Source: an uncultured Piscinibacter sp. (GTDB taxonomy: Bacteria; Pseudomonadota; Gammaproteobacteria; Burkholderiales; Burkholderiaceae_C). From it: a stretch of DNA of 52,699 bases. The position numbers were made by a program, and so were the translations under genes. This document shows, piece by piece, positions 8,108-16,734 of this stretch. The stretch covers positions 1 to 52,699 of the forward strand of contig NZ_CALFYO010000004.1 in assembly GCF_937952055.1 (NCBI RefSeq), in the 5' to 3' direction. The notes beneath the pieces were generated by a model. It searched no databases and had not been told where the DNA came from. It was given only the letters and a program-made list of their open reading frames with translations. The first letter of the stretch is position 1. Every line of letters starts with the position of its first letter.

Positions 8108-9001
8108 TCATTCGTAGGAGACAGTCTCGACGTAGCGCGGATCCTCGTGCAACCCCCAATAGGCCGCCTGCAATTGCCGGGTCACCGCACCGAACTCTCC
8201 CGCCGCGCGGCCGGCCACCGGCACACCGTCGACGCGGCTGATGCCGATCACACCGCCGCCGGTGCTGCTGAGGAAGACCTCGTCGGCGCGGCGCAGCGCC
8301 GCCGCCGGCAGCGCCGCTTCGCGAACCGGGATGCCGTGCGCATGCGCGAGCTCGATCACCGTGCGGCGCGTGATGCCCTCGAGCACGCCGGCTGCCGGCG
8401 TCAGCAGCGTGCCGTCGACGAGCGCGAAGACGTTGAAGCCCGGGCCCTCGGTGACGTTGCCCGCGCCGTCGACCAGCACGGCCGTCTCGGCGCCGCGGTC
8501 GTAGGCCTGGAACAGTGCGCTCACCATGTCGAGCCAGTGGTAGTTCTTCACCCTCGGGTCGACGCTGTCCGGCGCGATGCGCTGCACGTCGCTGACGTAC
8601 AGGTCGACGCCGCGCGCCTGCCGGGCCGGGTCGGCGATCCACACGAAGGGGATGGCGAAGGCCATGAACCGGTTCGTGCAGGTCCTCGGGTCGCGCGAGC
8701 CCGGCGCGGGCTGCCCGCGCGTGCACAGCACTTCGACATAGGCATCGCGCAGGCCGCTGCGGCGCACGCATTCGTGCATCACGGCGCGCACCTCGTCGCG
8801 CGTCCTGCCCGGGTTCAGGCGCAGGCGGTCCATGCTGGCGAAGAAGCGGTCGATGTGGTCGGACAAGCGGAAGAACCTGCCCTGCCAGACATGGGCGACG
8901 TCGTAGGTGGCGTCGCTGTGCAGGAAGCCCCAGTCGAAGAGGGAGATCTTCGCGTCCTCGGGGGCGACGTAGTGGTCGTCGATGTAGGCGCAGCCGGGCA
9001 T
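8108..9001 (-). CDS. Class IV PLP-dependent aminotransferase (BCAT / D-amino acid transaminase fold)
   Basis: Cytosolic fold-type IV aminotransferase of 297 residues. The PLP lysine is Lys152 in the typical DPRVKNYHWLDMVSA motif. Other family features are SLFDWGFLHSDATYDVAHVW near the N-terminus, VTEGPGFNVFALVDGTLLTP and GVLEGITRRTVIELA. Substrate cannot be fixed: branched-chain, D-amino acid, or amine transaminases share this fold, and the R-selective amine transaminase clade is a real possibility. It is divergent from the SLOG-like gene, with starts 46 bp apart. Confidence 0.87.
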   Translation of the reverse strand: MPGCAYIDDHYVAPEDAKISLFDWGFLHSDATYDVAHVWQGRFFRLSDHIDRFFASMDRLRLNPGRTRDEVRAVMHECVRRSGLRDAYVEVLCTRGQPAPGSRDPRTCTNRFMAFAIPFVWIADPARQARGVDLYVSDVQRIAPDSVDPRVKNYHWLDMVSALFQAYDRGAETAVLVDGAGNVTEGPGFNVFALVDGTLLTPAAGVLEGITRRTVIELAHAHGIPVREAALPAAALRRADEVFLSSTGGGVIGISRVDGVPVAGRAAGEFGAVTRQLQAAYWGLHEDPRYVETVSYE

Positions 9002-9047
9002 GGCGGGGTGCGGTGGTGGGGGCCGCACAGTATGCTCCGCACCATCC

Positions 9048-9659
9048 ATGTCGCCGACACGTCCGCACGCTTCGCAGGCTGCTGCGGTCGCAGGGCCGCG
9101 GCAGGTGCTGCTGTTCTCGGGCCACCGTGTCGATGCGCCAGGACGTGCCGTGCCACGCTTCCCGCCCGACAAGGAACGCGCCGCTGCACGGCGCATCGCC
9201 GAGGTGCTCGACCGCCTCGGCGCCGGCCCGGCCGATCTCGCCCTCACGCAGGGCGCGGCCGGTGGCGACCTGCTCTTCGCCGAGGCCTGCCTGGACCGGG
9301 GCGTGCCGCTGCAACTGATGCTGCCGCTGCCGGAGGAGGCCTTCATCGCTCAGTCGATCCTGAGCGGCGCGGACGGCGCGTCGTGGCGCGATCGCTTCCT
9401 GGCGCTGAGAGCGCGGTTGCACGGCTCGCCGCGCATCGCCGACGACGAACTCGGTCCGCCGCCGGCCGGCGCCGACCTCTGGGCGCGCGGCAATGCGTGG
9501 CTGCTCGAGGCCGCGCTGGCGCATGGCGCGCAGCGGCTGCGTTTCCTCACCCTGTGGGACGGCTCCGGCGGTGATGGCTCCGGCGGCACGCAGCACATGG
9601 TCGACGAAGTTCGCCACCGTCACGGGCAGGTGTACTGGATCGATACGCGCAGTCTCTGA
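9048..9659 (+). CDS. SLOG-like Rossmann-fold nucleotide-binding protein, possible sensor of the CHAT locus
   Basis: Encodes 203 residues. The fold signature is a strand LLFSGHRVD followed by a charged helix and ALTQGAAGGDLLFAEACLDRGVPLQLMLPLPEEAFIAQS. That GxxxGGDxxxxE pattern resembles SLOG/DprA-like domains, which bind nucleotides or NAD-derived signals in several immune systems. The C-terminal part has LWARGNAWLLEAALAHGAQRLRFLTLW and a Gly/Ser loop. I chose ATG 9048 over upstream in-frame codons that only add a Gly-rich tail. It lies 73 bp before the giant CHAT gene on the same strand. The family assignment is from pattern memory; function is inference. Confidence 0.68.
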   Translation: MSPTRPHASQAAAVAGPRQVLLFSGHRVDAPGRAVPRFPPDKERAAARRIAEVLDRLGAGPADLALTQGAAGGDLLFAEACLDRGVPLQLMLPLPEEAFIAQSILSGADGASWRDRFLALRARLHGSPRIADDELGPPPAGADLWARGNAWLLEAALAHGAQRLRFLTLWDGSGGDGSGGTQHMVDEVRHRHGQVYWIDTRSL

Positions 9660-9732
9660 CACTCGTCGGATCCAAGGGGATTGACCCCATGCGCCCTTCG
9701 GTGCTGTCATCGTGGCCCGCGAAGGAGCAGCC

Positions 9733-12700
9733 ATGGCCACCAGCAAGCAGAAGAGCGCGGCGTCGAGCACGATCACCTTGCGCGCCGTCGAAGAAGGCAG
9801 TGCCCAGCCGCTGATCACTTCCGGCGACGACGTCAGCCTGCGATCGGCCCGGCGCGTGCGCGTGGGCGGCGCGGCGCGCGACGCCGCCGGTGCCGCGGCG
9901 CTGGTCGACGTGAATCCCGACGACGCGGTGTGCGTCGAGTTCGAGAACGGCATCAAGCTGTGGATGCGCGCCGACGAGCTGCTGCGCGAGCGCGGGCGCA
10001 AGGCGGCCACGCGCGGCAACGAGCCGGCCGCCTGGGAGATCGACACCGCGCCGCAGCTGTCGAGTCTCCGCGGCGACGGCCGCACCGGCATGGATCGCGG
10101 CGTGGTCGGCCTGGGCATCAAGGTGCTGGAGTTCTTCGGCATCGACGTTGCCGCCAAGTCGGCAAGCGTGATCGGCGACAAGTTCGAGCTGCGCCAGCTC
10201 AAGCTTCCCGAGGGCACGACGCCCGGCTTGTTCCGAGTCTCGCTCGGTGTCGACGCGACGATGACGCGCATCGCGGACGACGACGGCCCGAAGACGATCG
10301 CCGCCGGCAAGCCGGTGCTCGTCTTCCTGCACGGCACGATGTCCAGCCTGAAGGGCAGCTTCGCGGCGCTGTGGTCGGGCGCGAACGACGAGGGCGGCCA
10401 GGCGGCTGCCGCGCTGCGCGCTGCGATGCAGACGCGCTACGGCCGGGAGGTCTATGCCTTCGAGCACCGCACGCTGACGCACAGTCCGATCCGCAACGCG
10501 CTGGAGCTGGCGCAGCAGCTGCCCGTGGGGGCACAGCTGCACCTGGTCTCGCACTCGCGCGGCGGCCTGGTCGGCGAGCTGATGTGCCTGGGCGGCCGCA
10601 GCAAGGCCGACGATGCACTGCGCAGCGAGCTGATCGGCCAGCTCTTCGCCGCCGACCGCACGGTGGCCGAGCAGCTCGGCCTCGGCGCCCTCGACGGCGA
10701 GGACGCGAGCGCGCGCGATGCGGCCTACGCGCAGGATCGCCAGCTGCTCGCCGAACTGGTGAAGACCCTGGATGCGAAGCGCATCCAGGTGCAGCGCTTC
10801 GTGCGCGTGGCCTGCCCGGCGCGCGGCACCACGCTGGCCTCCGGCCGCCTCGACCGCTGGCTGTCGGTGATCAACTTCCTCACCGGCGACGGGCTGATCG
10901 GCGGCAGCGCCGACTTCCTGCTCGCGGTGATCAAGCGGCGTACCGACCCGCGCACGCTGCCCGGCATCGAGGCGATGATGCCGGGCTCGGCGCTGACGCG
11001 GCTGCTGCACCTGCCGCAACTGACCACCACCGCCGACCTCAGCGTGATCTGCGGCGACGTGCAAGGCAAGGGCTTGTTCGGCCAGCTGAAGATGCTGGCG
11101 CTCGACTGGTTCTACGGCAGCGACCACGACCTGGTGGTCAACACCGGCTCGATGCTCGGCGGCATCGCGCGCAGCGGCGGCGCGGCGCGCTTCCGTCGCG
11201 ACGAGGGCGACCAGGTCAACCATTTCCGCTACTTCACCAACCGCAAGTCGATCGACTGGCTGGCCGACGCGCTGGCGCGCGAGGACGGCAGCGAGGCCGG
11301 CTTCGCCTCGCTGGCCGAAGCGCCGCACGAGGAGCCGCGCTGGCGTTCGGCGCTGCGCGCGAGCCGCTCGGTGAGCGCGCCGCGGCCCATCGCGGTGGTG
11401 GTTCCCGGCACGATGGGCAGCGCGCTGGCGGCGCGCGACCGCGGCATCTGGCTCGAGTACTTCGCGCTGATGAAGGGCGGGCTCGGCGACATCGGCGTCG
11501 GCGAGCCCGACGTGCGGCCGACCGACCTGCTCGACGACTTCTATGGGCCGCTGATCGAGCACCTGACGCGCACCCACCGTGTGGAGATCTTCCCCTACGA
11601 CTGGCGGCGCTCGGTGCGCGAGGCAGCGCAGCAGCTCACGTTGCGGCTCGAGGGCCTGCTGCCCGAGGCCGAGCGCACACGCCAGCCGGTGCACATCGTC
11701 GCGCACTCGATGGGCGGGCTGGTGTCGCGCGCGATGATCGCCGATGGCGGCGCAGGGGCGCAGGTCTGGCGGCGCATGAGCGCCTTGCCGGGCAGCCGGC
11801 TGCTGATGCTGGGCACGCCCAACCTCGGCTCGCACGAAGCAGTGCGCTGGCTCACCGGCACCAACCCGACGCAGGCCAAGCTGATCCTGCTCGACTTCAC
11901 CCGCGGCACGAACGGCATCATCGACATCGTGCGTCGATTTCCCGGCCTCGCCGAGCTGCTGCCCTTCGACGAGGAGCACAGCCGCTGGGGCCAGGTGGCG
12001 ACCTGGAAGCAGCTGAAGAGCGATCTCGGCGCCGGGTTCCCCACGGTGGACGATGCCGTGCTGCGCCAGGCCAGCGCCACCTGGAAGCTGCTGCGTGCCG
12101 CACCGGCCGAGAAGGGGCGCATGATCTACGTGGCGGGCTGCCAGCCGGCCACGGTGATCGGCCACGAGGTCGTCGAGGAGGAATTCGGCTTCGCGCGCCG
12201 CCAGCTGCGCTTCATCGCCACCAGCGAGGGCGACGGCACGGTGAGTTGGGCTTCGGGAAGGCTTCCCGAAGTGCCGACCTACTACGCCCCCGACACCGGC
12301 CACGACGAGCTGTGCAGCAACGCCGACGACCGGCGCATCTTCCGCGGTTACGTCGACCTGCTGCTGACCGGGAAGACCGATCAGCTGCCTGCCTCGCCGC
12401 CCGGCGGCGCACGCGCTGCCGGGGCGCCGCCCGATCGCTTCGTGCTGCCACCGCTGCCGGTGGTCGACGACCTGCCCGACGCTGCCACTGTGCGCGGTCT
12501 CGGTTTTGGCGGAGGCCGCGCGCGCCGGCGCGGCGCGGTGACGGCGCGTTCCGCGCAACTGCGCGTGAGCGTGCGCCACGGCGACCTGCGCTATGCACGC
12601 CATCCGGTGCTGGTGGGCCACTACGCCGGCGATACCATCGTCAGCGCCGAGGAGGCGCTCGACCGGCAGATGAAGGGCGACCAGCCGCAAGGCCCGCTGA

Positions 12701-15396
12701 CACGACGCCGCGACCTCGGCCTCTATCCCGGCGCGCACGGCACGCACGCGGTGTTCTTCAACGACGATCCAAAGCGCCAGCCGATGGGCGCGCTCGTCGT
12801 CGGCCTCGGACAGGTGGGCGATCTCTCGCCCGGACGGCTGGAGACGGGGGCGCGCGACGTTCTGCTCGAGTACGCGCTGCGGCTGCAGACGCGTGCGGCG
12901 GTCGCGCGCGGGTCCGGCGTCGCGCTCGAAGGGCGCTTGAACGCCAGCGTGAGCTGCCTGCTGGTGGGCACCGGCGCGGGCAGCCTTCAGGTGCGCGACT
13001 CGCTGGAATCGCTGCTGCGCGGCGCGCTGGCCGCCAACCGCAAGCTGGAGGACGCCAAGCTCGACCAGCAGGTGCTGATCGACCATGTCGAGTTTATCGA
13101 GTTGTACGAAGACCTTGCCATCAGCGCCGCGAAGGAGCTGGCGGTGCTGGCGGACAGCGCCGAGCTCGGCCCGCGCTTACTGTGGAAGGAGTCGACGATC
13201 GTCGAAGGGGAGGGACGCCGCCAGCGAAGCCGCTTCGACGCCGACCAGTCGTGGTGGCAGCGCATCGAGGTCACCGAGGACCGCAAGGCCGACCGCCTTC
13301 GCTTCGTCACCACCGCCGACCGCGCACGCGCCGAGGAGTCGCTGGCAGAAGGGCAGCTGCGCCTGGCCGACCGCTTCATCGCGCAGGCCTGCGGCAGCGC
13401 CGCGGCGAACAGCGAGGTGTCGAAGACGCTCTTCGAGATGCTGCTGCCGCAACGCCTCAAGCAGAGCTCACCCGACCAGCGCGACATCGTGCTGCTACTC
13501 GACGAGGCCTCGGCGCGCTTCCCCTGGGAGCTGCTGGAGGACCGATGGAGCCACCAGGGCCGGCCGCCTGCAGTCGGCGGCGGCATCGTGCGCCAGCTCA
13601 AGACCAGCGAGTACCGCGTCGAACCGCTGCATGCCTTCGAGAACACCGCCTACGTCGTCGGCAACCCCGACCTGAACGGCTGGAACGCCTTCGCCGACCT
13701 GCCCGGCGCGCGGCGCGAGGCGGAGCGCGTGCGCGAGGTGTTCTCGCGTGCCGGCTACGTCACCGGCGAGGCGATCGACGCGCAGGCCGCCGAGATCGTC
13801 GACGGACTGCACGCGCGCGCCTGGCGCGTGCTGCACCTGGCCGGCCACGGCGAGCACGAGTTCGAGATCACCGAGCCGGTGCCCGACGCGGCGCGGGCCG
13901 TGCCGGTCGAGCTTCCCGACGGACGCCTGGCCATGCCGCTGCCGCAGAAGAAGAAGGTCTCCGGCATGGTCATCGGCCGCGACACCTTCCTCACACCCGG
14001 TGACGTCAGGCAGATGCGCCACGTGCCGGAACTGGTGTTCATCAACTGCTGCCACCTCGGCAAGACCGGCGGTGGCTCCGCCCAGTACAACAAGCTGGCG
14101 GCCAACCTCGGCGTCGAGTTCATCCGCATGGGTGTGCGCGCGGTCGTCTGCGCCGGCTGGGCGGTGGACGACGCCGCCGCGCTCACCTTCGCCGAGGCCT
14201 TCTACGCTCGACTGCTCGCCGGCGCCACCTTCGGCGACGCGGTGCATAGCGCGCGGGTGGCCACCTGGAGCGCGCATCCGGGCGCCAACACCTGGGGGGC
14301 CTACCAGTGCTATGGCGATCCGGGCTACCGGCTGGTGCGCGACGACGTCGGCATCGACCGGCCGGCACCGCCGGCCTTCTACGCGCCCTCGGAGCTGGTC
14401 ACCGAGCTGCGCAACCTCACCGAGGCGACGCGCATGAACAGCCAGCGTCGCGACCGCGACGAGGCGGCTCTCGCGCAGGACCTGCGCAGGCGCCTCGACG
14501 GCCTGCTCGCGCGCGTGCCCGAGCGCGCACGCAGCGACGAGCGTGAGAGCTGGCTGGCGCGCGCCGACGTCTGCGCGGCCATCGGCTTCGCCTACGGGGA
14601 AGGGCGCATGTTCGAGGAAGCGGCCGAGTGGCTGGACCGGGCGCTGCGCTGCGGCAGCGGCGATTGCCCGGTGCGCGCCGCCGAGCAGTACGCCAACTAC
14701 CAGGTGCGGCTGGCCACGACGGAGTGGTCGCGGGTGCGCGCGGCGAGCGCCGGTACCGAGTCGGCCGTCCTGCAGGCCCAGCGCGCCGAACTGGCCGAGC
14801 GCATCGAGACGGCGCTGTACCAGCTCGACGTCATCAACACCCGCGCGCCGACCTATGAGCGGCAGGTGCTGCTGGGCGGGGCGTGCAAGCGCCTGGCCTG
14901 GGTGCAGTCGGGCCGTCCGCGCATCGAAGCGCTGCTCAACATGGCACAGTACTTCCGCATGGCCTACGACCTGAAGTCGGGCGACGATGCCTACGCCTTC
15001 AACAACTGGGCACTGGCCTGCCTGCTGCTGGAGCGGCTCGATGCGGAGCGTGCCGCGGGCAACTGGCGCCCCGCGCTGGCTGCGCTGTGCGAGCGACAGG
15101 CCGCGGCCACGCGGCGTGCCCTGGAGGAGTCGCCGCAGCTGTGGCTGGCGACCGGGCTGGGCGATCTGCAGGTTGTGCGACTGCTGCTCGCCGCCCGCGA
15201 CAGGGCGGGCCACGAGGCCATCGGTCGCGCGGCGGCGGAGGACTACAGCGCCGCATTCGCGCGCGGTGCCAGCCCGCGCGAGGTGGCATCGATCCAGGAG
15301 CACCTCGACTTCCTCATCGAAATCACCGCCGACCCGGCTGCGCCGTGGCCGGCCGCGGTGCGCGACGCCCTCGGCGCCGTGCGCCGTTCGATGTGA
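9733..15396 (+). CDS. Giant fusion: two alpha/beta-hydrolase (lipase-like) domains, CHAT protease and TPR-like tail
   Basis: Encodes 1,887 residues, with AGGAG upstream of ATG 9733. Domains in order: N-terminal 1-130 without recognised fold; hydrolase 1 with oxyanion strand VLVFLHGTMSS (about 196) and nucleophile Ser275 in SHSRGG; hydrolase 2, LCAT/lipase-like, with VVVPGTMGSA (about 556) and Ser659 in AHSMGGLVSRAM; an unassigned alpha/beta region (about 945-1110, VLVGHYAGDTIVSAEEALD); CHAT caspase-like protease about 1240-1540, with FPWELLEDRW, catalytic His1372 in HLAGHGEHEF and Cys1440 in VFINCCHLG; and an alpha-helical TPR-like tail to the end (FEEAAEWLDRALRCG). There is no signal peptide, so it is cytosolic. 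All catalytic residues look intact. It is flanked by a SLOG-like protein and an M15 peptidase. Confidence 0.85.
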   Translation: MATSKQKSAASSTITLRAVEEGSAQPLITSGDDVSLRSARRVRVGGAARDAAGAAALVDVNPDDAVCVEFENGIKLWMRADELLRERGRKAATRGNEPAAWEIDTAPQLSSLRGDGRTGMDRGVVGLGIKVLEFFGIDVAAKSASVIGDKFELRQLKLPEGTTPGLFRVSLGVDATMTRIADDDGPKTIAAGKPVLVFLHGTMSSLKGSFAALWSGANDEGGQAAAALRAAMQTRYGREVYAFEHRTLTHSPIRNALELAQQLPVGAQLHLVSHSRGGLVGELMCLGGRSKADDALRSELIGQLFAADRTVAEQLGLGALDGEDASARDAAYAQDRQLLAELVKTLDAKRIQVQRFVRVACPARGTTLASGRLDRWLSVINFLTGDGLIGGSADFLLAVIKRRTDPRTLPGIEAMMPGSALTRLLHLPQLTTTADLSVICGDVQGKGLFGQLKMLALDWFYGSDHDLVVNTGSMLGGIARSGGAARFRRDEGDQVNHFRYFTNRKSIDWLADALAREDGSEAGFASLAEAPHEEPRWRSALRASRSVSAPRPIAVVVPGTMGSALAARDRGIWLEYFALMKGGLGDIGVGEPDVRPTDLLDDFYGPLIEHLTRTHRVEIFPYDWRRSVREAAQQLTLRLEGLLPEAERTRQPVHIVAHSMGGLVSRAMIADGGAGAQVWRRMSALPGSRLLMLGTPNLGSHEAVRWLTGTNPTQAKLILLDFTRGTNGIIDIVRRFPGLAELLPFDEEHSRWGQVATWKQLKSDLGAGFPTVDDAVLRQASATWKLLRAAPAEKGRMIYVAGCQPATVIGHEVVEEEFGFARRQLRFIATSEGDGTVSWASGRLPEVPTYYAPDTGHDELCSNADDRRIFRGYVDLLLTGKTDQLPASPPGGARAAGAPPDRFVLPPLPVVDDLPDAATVRGLGFGGGRARRRGAVTARSAQLRVSVRHGDLRYARHPVLVGHYAGDTIVSAEEALDRQMKGDQPQGPLTRRRDLGLYPGAHGTHAVFFNDDPKRQPMGALVVGLGQVGDLSPGRLETGARDVLLEYALRLQTRAAVARGSGVALEGRLNASVSCLLVGTGAGSLQVRDSLESLLRGALAANRKLEDAKLDQQVLIDHVEFIELYEDLAISAAKELAVLADSAELGPRLLWKESTIVEGEGRRQRSRFDADQSWWQRIEVTEDRKADRLRFVTTADRARAEESLAEGQLRLADRFIAQACGSAAANSEVSKTLFEMLLPQRLKQSSPDQRDIVLLLDEASARFPWELLEDRWSHQGRPPAVGGGIVRQLKTSEYRVEPLHAFENTAYVVGNPDLNGWNAFADLPGARREAERVREVFSRAGYVTGEAIDAQAAEIVDGLHARAWRVLHLAGHGEHEFEITEPVPDAARAVPVELPDGRLAMPLPQKKKVSGMVIGRDTFLTPGDVRQMRHVPELVFINCCHLGKTGGGSAQYNKLAANLGVEFIRMGVRAVVCAGWAVDDAAALTFAEAFYARLLAGATFGDAVHSARVATWSAHPGANTWGAYQCYGDPGYRLVRDDVGIDRPAPPAFYAPSELVTELRNLTEATRMNSQRRDRDEAALAQDLRRRLDGLLARVPERARSDERESWLARADVCAAIGFAYGEGRMFEEAAEWLDRALRCGSGDCPVRAAEQYANYQVRLATTEWSRVRAASAGTESAVLQAQRAELAERIETALYQLDVINTRAPTYERQVLLGGACKRLAWVQSGRPRIEALLNMAQYFRMAYDLKSGDDAYAFNNWALACLLLERLDAERAAGNWRPALAALCERQAAATRRALEESPQLWLATGLGDLQVVRLLLAARDRAGHEAIGRAAAEDYSAAFARGASPREVASIQEHLDFLIEITADPAAPWPAAVRDALGAVRRSM

Positions 15397-15414
15397 CCCT
15401 CGCGGAGACCCACC

Positions 15415-15990
15415 ATGGCAGGCCGAGACCACTCCAGCACGCCACTGGCGCAGCTGCGCATCGCCGAACTCGATCCGCTGGATCGCATCGCCCGGCACTT
15501 CCGGCTCTATGAGCTGACGGTGAGCGAGACCGCCGACCGTCAGCGCATCGACAACCGCATCCCGAACGACACCGTGCTGCGCAGCGCGGTGAATCTTGCG
15601 CGTCAGGTGCTCGACCCGATTCGGGAGGCCTTCGGCGGCTTCTCGCCGAACAGCGTGTTCCGCGCCCAGGCGCTCGAGCGTTCGCTGAAGGGCAAGCCCT
15701 CGAGCTGGATCTCCACGAGCCAGCACACCGAGGGCCGCGCCTGCGACGTGGAGATCGTCGCCAAGCCCACGCTAGAGATCGCCGCCTGGGCGAGCAGCAC
15801 GCTGCCGGAGTTCGACCAGATCATCTGCGAGTGCTGCGACCCGCGCCAGGGGCCGAACTCCGGCTGGGTGCACATCTCGCTGCTGCCGCCCGGCGCGGGC
15901 CGCAACCGCCGCCAGGTGCTGAGCTACGTGGTCGAGCCCGTCAGCGGCCGGCTCGTCTACGTCAGCGGGCTGCAGGCCAGCCTTGCCTGA
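15415..15990 (+). CDS. M15-type zinc peptidase (D-Ala-D-Ala carboxypeptidase / endolysin-like fold)
   Basis: Encodes 191 residues. The zinc-site pattern is clear: His104 and Asp111 in STSQHTEGRACDVEI, and His153 in SGWVHISLLPPG, as in peptidase M15_3 proteins and phage L-alanyl-D-glutamate or D,D-peptidases. No signal peptide or transmembrane helix is seen, so a substrate in peptidoglycan would need export or lysis. The gene starts 18 bp after the CHAT fusion with GGAGAC as ribosome site, so it is almost certainly co-expressed. The N-terminal 60 residues (LFRLYELTVSETADRQ-like) resemble phage-related M15 proteins that begin with a similar segment. Confidence 0.8.
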   Translation: MAGRDHSSTPLAQLRIAELDPLDRIARHFRLYELTVSETADRQRIDNRIPNDTVLRSAVNLARQVLDPIREAFGGFSPNSVFRAQALERSLKGKPSSWISTSQHTEGRACDVEIVAKPTLEIAAWASSTLPEFDQIICECCDPRQGPNSGWVHISLLPPGAGRNRRQVLSYVVEPVSGRLVYVSGLQASLA

Positions 15991-15999
15991 GAGCGCGGC

Positions 16000-16644
16000 T
16001 CAGCGGGTCGCGAAACAGTAAAACAGGCCGGCGCCGCCGGTGGCCTTGAGCGCATCCTGGCTGCAGCCTCGCGTGCCGTGCGAGGCGTTCCACGAGCGTG
16101 ACGGCTCGTCGTCGCGCAGTCCGATGCGGTCGTGGTGACCGACGATCGCCGAGCCCTCGCCGCTCTTCGTCCAGTTGCCGCAGGTGGTGTCGGCCGTGCC
16201 CTCGACGGCGCGCCCGTCGGGCGTGGAACCGGTGAGGATGTCGTGCGTGTTCGGCGTGTCGCCACGGCCGTTGATGACCTCGCCCTTCTCGGTGATGGCG
16301 GTCTGCTTGGTCAACTGGTTGCTGCCGTGCAGGTTGGCGACGTCGCTGGCGATCGTCGTGCCCTTGGCGTTGACCCAGGGTCCGCGGCCGATGCGGTCGC
16401 GGGCGTTCACGCCGCCTTCTCCCGTCGTGCTCAGGTAGGCTCGCCAGTGCTTGCCGCCTGCACCCGCCGCGGCGGCGAGCTTCTCGCAGTGCGCGTCGGC
16501 GCCGCTCAGGCCGCCGAGGTCGGCACCGTTGCCGCTGCCGACGCTGGTGACGAAGAAGCTCATCGGGTTGCCGGGCGCACTGGCGCAGCTGACAAGCAGG
16601 GTGGCCGACGCCGCGAGTCCGAGCAGGGTGAGGGTGCGAGTCAT
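16000..16644 (-). CDS. Lectin-like/endostatin-like lipoprotein (DUF1554-type)
   Basis: Outer-membrane or periplasmic lipoprotein of 214 residues with lipobox LLVSCAS. The body shows FFVTSVGSGNGADLGGLSGADAHC-type opening, WRAYLSTTGEGGVNARDRIG, TPNTHDILTGS, CGNWTKS, and the ending SWNASHGTRGCSQDALK with GGAGLFYCFA. This is the fold of collagen XV/XVIII endostatin-like and DUF1554 proteins often annotated as lectins. The cysteine pattern suggests disulfides. AGGAG lies before the ATG. It is convergent with the M15 gene (9 bp apart) and probably unrelated to it. Confidence 0.68.
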   Translation of the reverse strand: MTRTLTLLGLAASATLLVSCASAPGNPMSFFVTSVGSGNGADLGGLSGADAHCEKLAAAAGAGGKHWRAYLSTTGEGGVNARDRIGRGPWVNAKGTTIASDVANLHGSNQLTKQTAITEKGEVINGRGDTPNTHDILTGSTPDGRAVEGTADTTCGNWTKSGEGSAIVGHHDRIGLRDDEPSRSWNASHGTRGCSQDALKATGGAGLFYCFATR

Positions 16645-16734
16645 GGGGTCTCCTGGTGGGGTCTGGGGTCGCCGGGCGACGCCGGCGCGGCAGTCGCCTT
16701 ACGTCCGCCGTGCCCGCTATCTTCCCACCGCGCG

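Noticed and set aside
9547..13086. Open frame of 1,179 codons on the minus strand opposite the CHAT gene
   Set aside because: Gln/His/Arg/Ala-rich, no domains or motifs; a typical mirror frame of a high-GC gene. The plus strand has clear catalytic motifs.
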